DNA from: Aspidapion aeneum
Lineage: Eukaryota; Arthropoda; Insecta; Coleoptera; Brentidae
NCBI GenBank assembly: GCA_963576565.1
Contig: OY755046.1
Span: forward strand, 55,345,471 to 55,409,470
DNA: 64,000 bases
Reading direction: 5' to 3'
In this document: positions 44,588-55,402 of the stretch, in pieces
How positions within the stretch are numbered: the first letter of the stretch is position 1
How the letters are laid out: each line of letters begins with the position of its first letter
Notes under the pieces: model-generated
What the model saw: the letters and a program-made list of their open reading frames with translations, nothing else
Told to the model about the DNA's origin: nothing
Database searches by the model: none
Translations under genes and position numbers: made by a program

Positions 44588-45294
44588 AAATGTTTTGTAT
44601 AAGCAAAACACAAAATAAAATCTAATTTAGGACGATAATTCGCACTTTAAACCAAAGCAAACATTACCATCCATAAGAAAATAACTCAGAAAATAGGTTC
44701 CTGTTTTGAATCACGTGGCTAATAGTTTTCATTCAATGAATGTATTTAATTAAAAGAACTATGAATTTGAGAAAAAATTAAACAAAAAAGTTTGTTTTTA
44801 GCATTCCCAAGACCTAAAGAGATATCCAAAAATAAATATATATTTATTTTTTACTACTGTCAAACACCCTATTCTCTGGTCTGTCTAAAACCCTACTAAG
44901 AGAGTAACTTATCTACAAAAGGTGCGTCATCCGATAACAAACAACATTCTTCACATCATCCAAACGATATATTATGTTCTATCTCTTATTCCTACTGCCA
45001 TTTTCCTAACCGTTTTAAAGTTCGCGTGTCGAATGTTCATAACTATTACGGTGGAAAAGAACGCTAAAAGCCAACTGACTGTTGTAAATAGCGCTAAAAC
45101 TCGGAAATTGGATATCTATCTATGCTGCTTGCTGGTAAAGATAATTTTTTAAAAATTAACCGTTTTACTAGAATGCTTAGACAAAGAATGTTTTTTAGTT
45201 CTTTTTATTATTGTGGCAAACTCGAAAAAAATCGCTTACTTTTTGTACCTAGACTGGTTTGGAAATTAAAAGAGATTTTAGCTGAAAAAACCAA

Positions 45295-47450
45295 TAAATT
45301 TAATAAATCAAGATACTTATTCAAAACTATGCAGATAGTAGGATTCAGAAAACGTTTCAGTACAGTATATTACTTTTATAGACTTTGGAAAAGCTTTCGA
45401 AAATATTGAGCACTATGCAGTAAAAGCATCCTTAATTAATAGTCGAATAGATCACAGATACACATACTTAATAGCCAATATACAGGGTGTTCGGCACACA
45501 CATGAACCGTCAAAATTTTTTGGGATATTGTTGGGGTCATTTGCTACCTTTTCAACCTTGGAAATTGGGTCCTAAGAGTCACGGCTAAAGAGATATGAAT
45601 TTTTAATTTTTTTTCTCAAATTATCCAAAATCCCACCATTAAACCCTCGTAAGCTTTTTATTAATGTCTGGAAAAGCACCATTTTGTTTTTATAATTCTG
45701 TAATCTTATGCTTCTTCAACTAATTAATAGATTTGTTACAATTGATGTACCAAAGGGTGAGTGATTTTGTAAAAGAAAATCAATTTCAAAATTAAAAATC
45801 AAGAAAAGTATCGACAAATGAGAACTTCATTTTCTTTTAAAGACTTCTTTAGTTGATTACCTTTCTAACGGTATGCTACACATTGATTCTGAAAATTCTG
45901 CTTTAAAATACGGATATTCCGTCAGAAGGGCGAGACTCGTTCGGAATTGGTAAGAAAAACAATTTGATGTTTATGATCGTTTACCTACTTAAACAAAAGT
46001 TAAACTTTTAACAATAATGTATTTTGTTCTTTATTTATAAATTTTGTTTGAAACGATCATAAACATCAAATTGTTTTTCTTATCCATTCCGAACGATTAT
46101 TGCCCGTCTCACGGAATATCCGTATTTTAAAGCAGAATTGTGTTTTTTAATCAAAGTGTAGCATACCGTTAGAAAGGTAATCAACTAGAGAAGTTTTTAA
46201 AAGAAAATGAAGTTCTCAAGTGTCGATACTTTTTTTAATTTTTAATTTTGAAATTGATTTTCTATCACAAAATCACTAATGTTCTTTAATAAAAAACCTC
46301 GTATGTTCCTTCGGTACATAAATTTTAACAAATCTATTAATTAGTTGAAGTAGCATAAGATTACAGAATTATAAAAAAAAATGATGCTTTTCCAGACATT
46401 AATAAAAAGCTTACGAGGGTTTAAAGGTGGGATTTTGGGTAATTTTAGAAAAAAAATAAAAAATTCATATCTCTTTAGCCGTAACTCTAAGGACCCAAGT
46501 TCCAAGATTGAAAAGGTAGCAAATGACAATATCCCAAAAAATTTTGACGGTTCATGTGCCGAACATCCTGTATATTTAGCGAAGTAACTACATCAATCAA
46601 AATCTTCGAAGGAAACAAGAAAATGTGTCAGACAGGGTGACACAATATCCCCTAAACAATTTAATCAGGCCCTAGAAGATGGTTTTAAAAACTAGGCATC
46701 AAAGTTAGCGAACAATATTTGAACCACGATATGCTGACGTTATTGCCTTAAGAACGTATAAGAAAGAAGAATTAATAAAAATAATGGAAGAAATGGATAG
46801 TAGGCTTAAGTATGAATTACAGTAAAACTAAAATCAGATGAAGATATCACGATCAGAGTAAACCAAGAAAAAAGAGAACAAGTATATCTGGGACAAATTA
46901 TTAAACTAAAATAAGAAGACCAAACAGCTGAAATCAAAAGACGAGTAAGATTGGCCTGAGCAGTATTCGGTAAATTAAGCTACATATTAAAAATAACAAA
47001 ATATCCTTCCTGTACTCTCCCAAACCTGGATAAGGTAACAAGAGCCCAAAGATCAATGGAAAGACAAATGCTACATGTAAAGCTAATAGATAGAAAAAGG
47101 AATGAATGGATGAAAAATAAAACAAAAGAAAAATATGACAGAGAGGAAGTAGCTAAATTAGAATGGAAATTTGCCGGTCATAATATCAGACAGAAAGACG
47201 ATCGATGGAATAAATCTATTATAAACTGGAGGCCTTGGGAAAATAAAAGAAGTAGGGGAAGACCCCAAATGAGATAAGCGGACGATTTAAAGAAACATGC
47301 GGGAACTAGATGGATGAACTGAAAATGAAAGACAGACAGAGAAGAGTGGAAGATATTGGGGGAGGCCTATGTCCAAAGATGGATCAAAGAAGACCATGCA
47401 ATAATTCCTAAGATTCTTCTAATCTAGGAAAACTTAAAGGACATGTGGCA
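45295..47450 (+). mobile_element. RTE-clade non-LTR retrotransposon, degraded and split
   Basis: 45325-45480 reads VGFRKRFSTV, IDFGKAFENIEHYA and SRIDHRYTYLIANI, the RT palm region of RTE elements. Similarity resumes at 46574 with VTTSIKIFEGNKK, then GIKVSEQYLNH, and ends with the RTE C-terminus: MERQMLHVKLIDRKRNEWM (47056-47112), FAGHNIRQKDDRW, NKRSRGRPQM, GEAYVQRWIKEDHA near 47365-47400. Numerous stops. 45483-46570 is a later insertion. This family is distinct from the two other LINE families in the window. Confidence 0.8.
45483..46570. mobile_element. Foldback MITE of 1,088 bp with about 500-bp TIRs and TA duplication
   Basis: The left end CAGGGTGTTCGGCACACACA and right end ATGTGCCGAACATCCTG are inverse copies. 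The match continues inward through GTAGCAAATGACAATATCCC and ACTTCATTTTCTTTTAAA to about 45995 / 46045, leaving a spacer of only 50-80 bp. TA flanks both sides (45481-45482, 46571-46572), and the RTE sequence resumes after it. The structure fits a Tc1/mariner-mobilised element. ORFs on both strands lie inside the arms and are not genes. Confidence 0.9.
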
Positions 47451-47825
47451 ATTTATGAGAAAATGCATCAAGATCAGCTCTTGAAATTATCTCCCAGAAA
47501 TTGACACCTAGTTTAAAATATTTGGATAACATAATAAAAGTTTTTTAAAGAAAACTTGTGTTTATTTTTTATTTAAATACTGAATCTATTGGTTTTACTT
47601 TTCTAATTATGAGAACTGATTAGGATAAAACGGAATAGACCCAGAAGCGTTTTGCCCTTTAACGTTTTAATTGCTGGAGCCGCCAATCTCGCATGACTCA
47701 TGCAACATTGCACTAAAACGTAAATCCAAAGACCGACTTGTATATACATTTTCTATCTTTAAAATAGCTGAATATATGTAGATATATCGTGATTCCCAAC
47801 AGTCATAGATAACTAAACAAGTATT
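47451..47825. other. No recognised feature
   Basis: About 370 bp between the RTE 3' end and the next repeat copy. AT-rich. Confidence 0.35.
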
Positions 47826-48290
47826 CGTGGGTTAGCGACTAAAAATAAGGGTTTTTATGTTTCCCTCATATTTTTCCGTGGGTAGCTCAAAAGCCTTACC
47901 TCACGGGGGTCCAAGATCCAACGGACACCTAGTAAATGTTGACAGTTAACTGTTTCGTCTTTATGGGACTCCTCAGAACCCTGCTTGGGCAATGTGACAC
48001 CCTTGCTAAATGAAGTGTACGGTTATGTCTCTCACCTTCTGTTTCTAGTGAGAAAACAAAATCATGTACTCTGCAAGAAGCGCCATCTGACTAAATACGA
48101 GAGAAACTAAAACAGCAGCAGGCGAGTAAACCTGCTATATCATCGATCGATTAAAATATCGATTGAAACAGATCCATCACGTGACCCACGGCACACATTG
48201 TCTTTTAGGTTCGGTTCGGTTCGGTTTTTACCCGATTAGCCATGAAAACTTGTTTGATTTTTAATTTTACGTGTCATAGATAACCAGAAC
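47826..48290 (-). repeat. Dispersed repeat family, copy 1 (inverted relative to 53.0-53.7 kb)
   Basis: CTCACGGGGGTCCAAGATCC and TTGACAGTTAACTGTTTCGT are the reverse complement of segments in 53500-53690. 48085-48160 matches the reverse complement of 53380-53480 (TCGATCGATTAAAATATCGA-type block). ACCCGATTAGCCATGAAA at 48229-48246 is an end motif shared with copies 2 and 3. A GGTTC microsatellite lies at 48209-48225. Probably a non-autonomous DNA element; exact ends unknown. Confidence 0.6.
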
Positions 48291-48550
48291 TAAGCGCGGA
48301 TTTGAGGAGGGTAGGTCACGTGGTAATTACAACCCTAGAAAAAAATATATGTATTTTTAGTTAGTAAATATTATCCCTCCCTTCTAAAAAAAAATAAGTG
48401 CACAAATATTTATTCCGTCAACCATTACCCCCCTCCCCCCTAGATTTAGGCCCAGACCGCTTGACCAGAACAGATTTTTTTGAAGTTTTTTCAATTATTG
48501 TAAGCTGCTCATTTTAGAGCAGGGAAAAGATAGGTAACACAGCTACGTAC

Positions 48551-49100
48551 TACTACTATTATGTCAGTCTGTTCCTGTCTTGTCAAATGCTACTCCCAAG
48601 TATACATACTCATTGCATGGATATATTGTTTTTCCATTGTCTAGATCTAACTCATTTGATTCGCTTCCAATACATAAGTACTGTGTCTTGTCCACGATCA
48701 CTGTTAACCCCCACTTTTGGTATTCTTCCGTTAACTTTCTCATCATATACTCCATATCTTCTTTACCAATAGTTACAATTACTTGGTCGTCGTATATAGT
48801 AAATCGCTCGTTGTGTTGTATTCCCATGCTGTGTACTTTACGTTTTCTGTTTTTTAGAGCTACTGCGGTATGTATTTTAAAAAGAGTTGGGGAAATACAA
48901 CATTCCTGTCTTAACCCTTCCGTAACCAGGAATTATTTTAAAAGTCGATTTTCAATTTTAATTTTAGATTTTGACCCATTGTATATTTTTTTTATGGCTT
49001 TTATATGTATGATTGATATTAGTTTGCTCTAACACTGTCCATAATTTCTCTACTGGAACGGTATCATTTGCTTTTTATAGGTCCTAAAAGGTAACCATCA
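48551..49100 (-). pseudogene. Non-LTR retrotransposon reverse transcriptase, copy E
   Basis: Same family as copies A-C, F and G, with the 3' tail TACTACTACTATTATGTC at 48548-48565. The segment between the tail and the end of the RT is deleted. An 87-codon frame (48564-48827) includes the palm region, but FADD of the canonical motif reads IYDD here, then KWGLTVIVDKTQYLC and EYVYLGVAFD. Upstream the KxGLRQxCCIS-type region is present near 48900 in another frame. Confidence 0.75.
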
Positions 49101-49121
49101 ATTTACTGTCAAAATAGAGGC

Positions 49122-49278
49122 ACCAAGAACCTCATTATATCAGAATTCATATCTATGGAGAACAGCATCGCTGTGGAATGGACTCCCTGCGACAGTTTTC
49201 CCTGCAGATTACAACCTGAACCGTTTCAAAACCAACATACACCAACATTTCCGCGCACTTGCCGCTTCTCGAGCGTGA
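49122..49278 (+). pseudogene. CR1-like non-LTR retrotransposon, C-terminal end of the RT protein
   Basis: One open frame reads RTSLYQNSYLWRTASLWNGL, then PATVFPADYNLNRFK and TNIHQHFRALAASRA before a stop at 49276. R-T-x-x-x-WNxLP followed by a hydrophobic F-K segment is the usual C-terminal signature of CR1/L2-type elements. Only the 3' end is here, directly next to copy E. A fourth LINE lineage in this window. Confidence 0.65.
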
Positions 49279-49299
49279 TAGGGATCTCCTTGCAAGTGC

Positions 49300-50425
49300 G
49301 CATACCCGTAAAAAAAAATTATTTAAAAATAATTTTTGAAAATTTAGTACAAATCCTAAAAATCGCTAAATTACGTCTTGCTCCCTCCTGTATTTTTATT
49401 TTGTACTGCAATGAACGCCTACTTGAAAACAAGGAATATTTCTAGCCCTCCTTTTCTCAAGTACTTGTTTAAAACAAATTATCATATTCTCTTTAACATA
49501 CACAGCTACGTAACACTGATAAAGACAGCTGCCTAAGCTTTCAAAATGACAACCGGTTCTGGTTGGTATGAATTAATATTTTCTTTTTTTTACCTTATTT
49601 TAAACAGCAATCAAAAATTGTGTCCGTTTAAGACACAAATATCGGAGTAGGGGTATGCTGGAAAGCCTCCACATCTATCTGATGATGTTGGAAAATATGA
49701 AAATTTTGTGTAAAATTATCTTGCTTGGATCACCTAAACTTTAGGCTTTTTAAATCTCCAATAAGTTTTTCCAATTACAATCAGAAATATTGTTATATTG
49801 TTATCTAGTTATTTATGTTCTCTACGGCACATAGCTGTTTGTATTTATGGTAGGGCAAAAAAGCTAGAATCCCGGAAACCACGAGGCGTTCTCTCGCCTG
49901 TGTCTGGTATGTCTTTTTGTCTGTCTGTCGCCCTTACGTCATCAGCAAACCGGAACGCCTTTTTGCCATGTAATATGCACATATTTTATGGCTACACGTG
50001 AGATGTCTGCCGGGTTTCTCTTGTTTGATGGGTTTCTGGTAAAGAATAGATATATACCAGGAGATTTATACAACTTAGGGTCCCTCTATACTAAGAGCTT
50101 GGTCTTGTTTACCTTTTCCGGCCGGCGCTCCTTCCCAACTTTTTGGCACACGGACGAGAGTTTTTCCAGTGGCAGACAGGACGCTGTCGTAAATAGACGA
50201 CACTATAGAAAAAAACTACTATCTGTTAGAAAGTAAGTTTAAAATACAAAAACTAAAGATATCTATTTAAATGAAGTTTTTATTGCGCTTCGAGATAAAG
50301 TAAACTTAAAAAATTATTGCAAAAATAAGTACATATTATTCTTTCCTACTGACCTTAATTTTTAATTTTTTTTTACAAAAATGTTTTTTTTTGTAATTTT
50401 TGCAATTGAATAAGGATGTTCCTGG
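49300..50425. other. About 1.1 kb without a recognised gene
   Basis: Two adjoining plus ORFs at 49798-50001 and 49988-50236 (67 and 82 codons) show no recognisable domain. The base composition at 49840-50190 is less AT-rich than the surroundings, with TTTTTGTCTGTCTGTCG near 49913, so a decayed element is possible. Confidence 0.35.
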
Positions 50426-50429
50426 AGAA

Positions 50430-51330
50430 TTTTCTATAACATGGACCACATTTTGTAATACACTGTTTGAAAGGAAACTTTATTATCCACCGAAAAGTTA
50501 AGAAGACATATTTTCGTAGGAAGCTTAGTTTGTAGGAAAATTGGATAAAACCTGATAAAACTTTTACGGACGCCGCTGGAGAGTTTGTTATAAGTCAAAC
50601 CCCACCGAATCTTATATTGTTAAAAAGGAAATTTCACTGTCTAAAATAAAGTGTAATATATATTTTTTCATATTAAGCTTAGTTTCTCAGAAAATTAGAT
50701 AAAACTTGTAACAAAAATGGTTTATTTTCTGTGTTTTTAAAATTGATTTAATTTACAGATGCCCCTGAAGTTTTAATTATGAAACCAATTTGATCATGCT
50801 ATGCACTACTTTAAGGGAAATTTTATTTCCTATAACACGTTTTCTTGTAGAGATTAGGTTTTAAAAAAATCGAATAAATCTTAGGAAAAACATGGGTATT
50901 TTTTCAACTTTTTTAAATTACTTCAGTTAACGGACGCCACTGGAAAGTTTGTTAACAGCCTATAGTTTGATAAAAAGGGAATTTTATTGTCTACAATAAA
51001 GTATATTATAAATTTTTCTCTTAAAATCTTAGTTTTTAAGAAAATTACAAAATACCTCAAACTTTCAGACAGCCATTAAAAAAAACATATGATTTTATTT
51101 TTTAGTTTTCTAAATATATATTTTAAACGTATACCTGTGTCAATTTGGGCTTTACAGCGGCAATTTTAAAATTTCGCCTCCATGTTGGCTGCCATCTTGA
51201 ATATCTGTCAACATTTCGAGGTGACAACAGGGATATTCGGATTCAGCGGGATCGAAATAGCGGGAATTGACCATTTACCAAAAAGTAATATAAAATGATT
51301 CTAGAAAGTGGATTTTCCCAAATCTTGCCT
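50430..51330. repeat. Second, partial copy of the 33-35 kb foldback element
   Basis: The order of segments follows 34370-35390: AAATTTTATTATCCACCGAAA-like start, CGGACGCCGCTGGAGAG, AAGTTTTAATTATGAAACC, CAGGGATATTCGGATTCAGC (51227-51246), and TTCTAGAAAGTGGATTTTC at 51299-51317. Corresponds to the right half; the left arm is absent. Confidence 0.75.
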
Positions 51331-51707
51331 TTACTATTATTGTATATGGTCATAGCAGACTGCAAGTCCGTGCTCTTATTATTGAAAATATTATTTTCTT
51401 AAAACTTAAATTTTGGTAACCACGATTTTTCAAAATTTTATTGCTGGAGCTTTCATACAAGAATTTATACCGCGCCTTTGTTGTTACAATGCAGAAATTT
51501 TTTTTTGAGAGAACAAACATGTAATGCAAAGGTCATCATCACCAAATATTAATTTGTCTTACATAGTAAGTATCTTGCGAAAGTGTTGGTGTTATAACTA
51601 ATGGATTTAGTAAATAAATTTGACATTTTGCCGCATAGTTGGGTCAAAAACTTCTTCAAATAGATTTCTTCACATTGTAAACCTATATAAAAGGTAACTT
51701 TAGGCAA
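51331..51707. other. No recognised feature
   Basis: AT-rich spacer between two repeats. Confidence 0.35.
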
Positions 51708-51711
51708 TTAT

Positions 51712-51949
51712 TAGGGACTTATTGCAATAAAGCTAGCCAGTAATAGCGTCAGGCACTATTCTGACAGTTTTCCATTGAAAACTGACTGTTGAGTCGTTTA
51801 TTCTCCATTTAATAGTGCCCGGTACTATTGCAATAAGTCCCTAATAGGGACTTGTCAATTTTGAAAGATCAACTGTCAGTTTTCAATGGAAAACTGTCAT
51901 AATAGTGTCCGGCACTATTATTGCCTGGCTTTATTGCAATAAGTCCCTA
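51712..51949. mobile_element. MITE of 238 bp, hairpin, flanked by TTAT
   Basis: The left end TAGGGACTTATTGCAATAAA and right end TTTATTGCAATAAGTCCCTA are perfect inverse copies over 20 bp. Pairing continues through CAGTTTTCCATTGAAAACTG. TTAT occurs immediately outside both ends (51708-51711, 51950-51953). A third partial end (TATTGCAATAAGTCCCTA, 51822-51839, followed by a second TAGGGACTT) is embedded at the centre. Confidence 0.85.
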
Positions 51950-51959
51950 TTATGTTAGA

Positions 51960-52985
51960 ACTTAAAAGTTTTACTAAATTAGGTAATTTTATGAATTTTG
52001 GGGTTGGGGACTTATTGACGGTTCATTTTTGGTCTGGTTTCATAAGAAAAATCCTTATTGAACATAAATAAAAACTTTATAAACTCCTTTTGTTATAAGA
52101 TTTAAGGTTTAACTATACAAAAATAATCCTAAATTAGATAGAAGATATGTGTTATATTGGCCCTAACTGCCTTGGGGATATGTATGAGTCGACGTAACAT
52201 AAACCTAAATAAAAAAGGTTTACAATGTTGGTTTGGCATAAGTAATTGGCTCTTAAGACAGGAAAAAAACTTTCTTCAAGCTTGAGTTACATAAACTTAA
52301 CTTTTAAGATAATAATTGCTTGTAATTTTTACTGAATGTTTACAATAAAGCAAGGTATCATGTACGTAACAACAGTTTAACATTAAACATGTTACATAAG
52401 ATTTTTTTATAGTTTAGTTCTCATCTGCCGTATGTCGAAGTGTTAATTATTATTATATGCAGCATTAAGGTAATTTTCTTAGAAAATTGAATTTGTAATT
52501 TTCAAATAAATAAAACTAAATAACATACAAATGATAAAATAAATAATGTTAATGTCTAAGGGTCAGTTCCTCGACGATTTAGAGATTACCACTTACCCCT
52601 GTATACACCAGCACGGCTTAAGTGATAATCAACAGGAGTGTTACTTAAGGCGGTCGAAACATTTTAGGGGATTGTAGACAAAGATAGATATTCGATAGAT
52701 AGAGATCGAGAGGTTCCCTTGTTTTGGTTTCCTATAGCTTCGTTAAATCTATAATAAAGGAGGCCATGTTTGTGAAGATTTTGTGTACTTTTCCTCTTCT
52801 ATGCTTTTTTTTATATTTTTTTACCTTATCTTCCTTACGATCCGCCTTGCTACATTAATTTGTATTGACACAAACTTAAAATTAAAAATAAAAATAAATA
52901 AACAAAAACATAACCCCACTATTTAAAGAAAATTGGTCTCTTTTGTTACTTAAAAATTTTGAAACTTATTTTTTAATATTTTTAC
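51960..52985. other. About 1 kb without a recognised gene
   Basis: Mostly AT-rich. 52560-52700 is somewhat richer in G+C (ACTTACCCCTGTATACACCA) but matches nothing else here. Confidence 0.4.
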
Positions 52986-53735
52986 ATAGGACTAGAGACA
53001 AAACCGTCTAATTAACTTTGCAAGAGTGTCATATTGACCAATCAGGGTTCTGAGGAGTCCCAAAAGGACAAAACAGTAAACTGTCAACACTTATTAGATG
53101 TCCATTAGATCTTGGCCCCCGTAAGGTTGAGCTTTCAAGCTACTCACGAAAAAATATGAGAGAAACAAAAACTCGTTTTTACCCGATTAGCCACGAAACT
53201 TGTTTGATTTTTAAATTTACGGGTACCAAATTTCACGTTTGTTAGTATTATTTGGCTTAAAAATTTGGCTGATTGACGCTCACGTGTCTAATGGCGGGTA
53301 AAAACGCAATCAGCGTTGATCTGGCCTCAAAGGCAGAAGTGCTGTCATAGGCCACAGATTAGTTTGTTTTTTTATTTGTAATCGATCTTTTTATTGATCG
53401 ATATGTATAGCAGTTTAATTTTGCCTGCTCTTGTTCTGGTTTCTCTCATATCTCGGTAGATGGGGCTTCTTGCGAGAGTGTTCTCACTATTTACATAGGA
53501 TTACAGACAAAACCATCTAATTAACTTCGCAAGTGTCACATTGACCAAGCAGTGTTCTAAGGAGTCCCATAAGGACGAAACAGTTAACTGTCAACACTTA
53601 TTAGGTGTCCATTAGATCCTGGACCCCCGTGAGGTTAAGCTTTCAAGCTACCCACGGAAAAATATAAGAGAAACAAAAACTCCTTTTTACCCGATTAGCC
53701 ACGAAACTTGTTTGATTAGTATTTTTTAATATTTT
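52986..53735 (+). repeat. Dispersed repeat family, copies 2 and 3, in tandem
   Basis: 52986-53220 and 53487-53720 share a TACATAGGA start, GACAAAACC, GTCTAATTAACTTCGCAAG-type blocks, CTGTCAACACTTATTAG, and the end ACCCGATTAGCCACGAAACT. Offset is about 500 bp. The middle, 53230-53480, matches copy 1 in inverse orientation. No coding capacity. Confidence 0.75.
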
Positions 53736-53973
53736 GCAAATCAAATACGTTAAAGTATGTACATACATAAAACTGAGGATAAACTTATAGTCCAAAGTAC
53801 ACTTTTAACACTTACTTTTTAAGTAATCAGTAATAGGCTGATTTTTTGTAAAAAACTTCATTTTATCGAAACCCTCAACTTTTTCTTTGGGAAAATTATC
53901 TTGAAAGTGATTCTTAACATAGTAGGCGTGCGCAGAAATCTTTCAAGCTTTGGACTGATTAAACTAAGCTTAC

Positions 53974-54186
53974 AATTTTGGGGACAATGTTGCCATTGTC
54001 TTTCAGATAAAATTTTTAAGTCACAGACAAAAAATTTTCCGGTTACTAATTATTTACTGTTACTTTTTTCATCTCATAAATTACCAGATGAAAAAAAGTA
54101 AGTTTAAAGAATTAGTATTCGGCAATTTTTTTTTCTGTGACTTAATAAATTTGTTTAAAAGTAAATGGCAACATTGTCCCCAAAAT
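53974..54186. mobile_element. Palindromic MITE of 213 bp
   Basis: ATTTTGGGGACAATGTTGCC at the left pairs with GGCAACATTGTCCCCAAAAT at the right, a perfect 20-bp TIR. Inner pairing continues with AAGTCACAGA / TCTGTGACTT. The target duplication is unclear (TACA left, AGCC right). Confidence 0.85.
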
Positions 54187-54189
54187 AGC

Positions 54190-54790
54190 CCGCTTGGTTT
54201 AGCCAGCGATGTTCTGTAGACTATTATTTTTCCGTTTGGTTGTTTGGATATTTCCATGAAATATTTTTAAATTGGATAAATATTTTAATAAACAAATTTA
54301 TTCAAAGAAATTATAAGACATAGGTATTGTCTAAGATATCTCTTTATAAATTTAAAAGAAAGAAAAATGAACCATGAAGTATTTTTTAGGAGACAAAAAA
54401 AAAGAAAAATAAGAAATATGCAATTTTAAGCACACGTTCTCTAAAAACTATTTTAAATTCTAAAAATTAAATTTAATTAGTATACCATGCACAATGTAGA
54501 TTCTACAGTGTGGCCGTGCTATTATTTTTAAGACAAAGTAGAGAATGGTGATTCAATCTACAGTCAATAATAATTACCATAAGAGTGAAATTTTTAATTT
54601 ATTTTTGTGCCTATGCATTTTTAAAATTTTTTAAGTGTTTATTTACATTCAATATTTTACGAGTCGTGACAAAACAAGGTTTTAGTCATCAAAATTTATG
54701 AGAAAATAATTACAAATACAAAATTGTTATTTTATGTAAAATCATTTAAGCGTAAAAAATTATAGAAAAATAGAAAATATACCTACTGAG
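54190..54790. other. No recognised feature
   Basis: Very AT-rich 600 bp, no ORF or repeat noticed. Confidence 0.4.
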
Positions 54791-54799
54791 TAAAGATGA

Positions 54800-55402
54800 T
54801 GGCAGTAGTAGTAGTGGGGGGGTTGACCCGCAGGTCTGACAAGTAGGCCAGAGTATGCCCTTTTTGCCATGCCCCAAGTCTGTCCCTTAACCCACTCTCG
54901 GCACTTCCCTTTGATGGTCGGGTAACTCATCGGGCCTTCCTGTTCTCTTTACAAAGTTCAGTAAGTCTGCCCATTTGAGCATGTGCAGTTCTTCCTCGCT
55001 CAGAGATGGCGCTCCGAGTGCCTGTTGTCTCATCCTTGCGTAGGCCTCGCATTATGCCACGAGGTGTCTTGATGTCTCTTCTTCCTGTCCACAGGCTGGG
55101 CAGGTAGGGTCATTCTCGACTCCTATACGTGTCATGTGCCTCCTCAACTGGTTATGTCCGGTTAGAATACCTATCAGCAGTCCGAGGTCTTTTCGTGTCT
55201 GTCCTAGCATCCATCTAATTCTGGTCGCTTTTGGACGGTCTACGAATTCTCTGGTCTGTCTGCAACCCGTTCCTGTTTCCCAGGAGGAGATGGTGGCAAT
55301 AATCATCGCACAGCGATAATGACGGATCTCTGTGATACATGCGTTATTTAATAGCATGGATACCTTTTTCGTGTGTTCATTTTGAGAAAAATCTTTAGAT
55401 AC
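54800..55402 (-). pseudogene. R1/LOA-type non-LTR retrotransposon, 3' end
   Basis: The minus frame 55052-55414 includes GCRQTREFVDRPKATRI, LGLLIGILTGHNQLRRHM and the zinc-knuckle-like CPACGQEEETSRHLVA (C-x2-C-x7-H). It continues in another frame as CEAYARMRQQALGAPSLS to about 54905. The 3' tail is at about 54795-54815 (ACTACTACTACTGCC on the minus strand). The N-terminal end of the ORF is cut by the mariner at 55403. Confidence 0.75.

Larger units (their letters stand above)
43602..44870 (+). mobile_element. ISL2EU-like DNA transposon, 1,269 bp, AT target duplication
   Basis: Termini are AGGGTATTTGACA and TGTCAAACACCCT, a 13-bp TIR with one mismatch. The empty site is visible in the paralogue at about 55250 (CTACGAATTCTCTGG), which shows that only AT was duplicated (43600-43601 and 44871-44872). 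From known biology, ISL2EU elements of the PIF/Harbinger group make 2-bp AT duplications and carry a THAP domain. A THAP-like exon end is present at 43880-43971, and a CRE-like TGACGTCA lies upstream at about 43771. Most of the transposase is missing. Confidence 0.6.
43555..44905 (-). pseudogene. R1/LOA-type retrotransposon fragment split by a DNA transposon
   Basis: 43565-43601 and 44871-44905 together match 55155-55275 of the copy at 54.8-55.4 kb: GTTAGAATACCTATCA, then GGTCTACGAAT before the insertion, and ATTCTCTGGTCTGTCT after it. A stretch of about 70 bp of the paralogue is deleted in the left part. Only this remnant of the retrotransposon remains. Confidence 0.7.

Noticed and set aside
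45122..45409. 95-codon plus ORF as a separate gene
   Set aside because: Its last part is the RTE reverse transcriptase in a mixed frame; the first part has no recognisable similarity.
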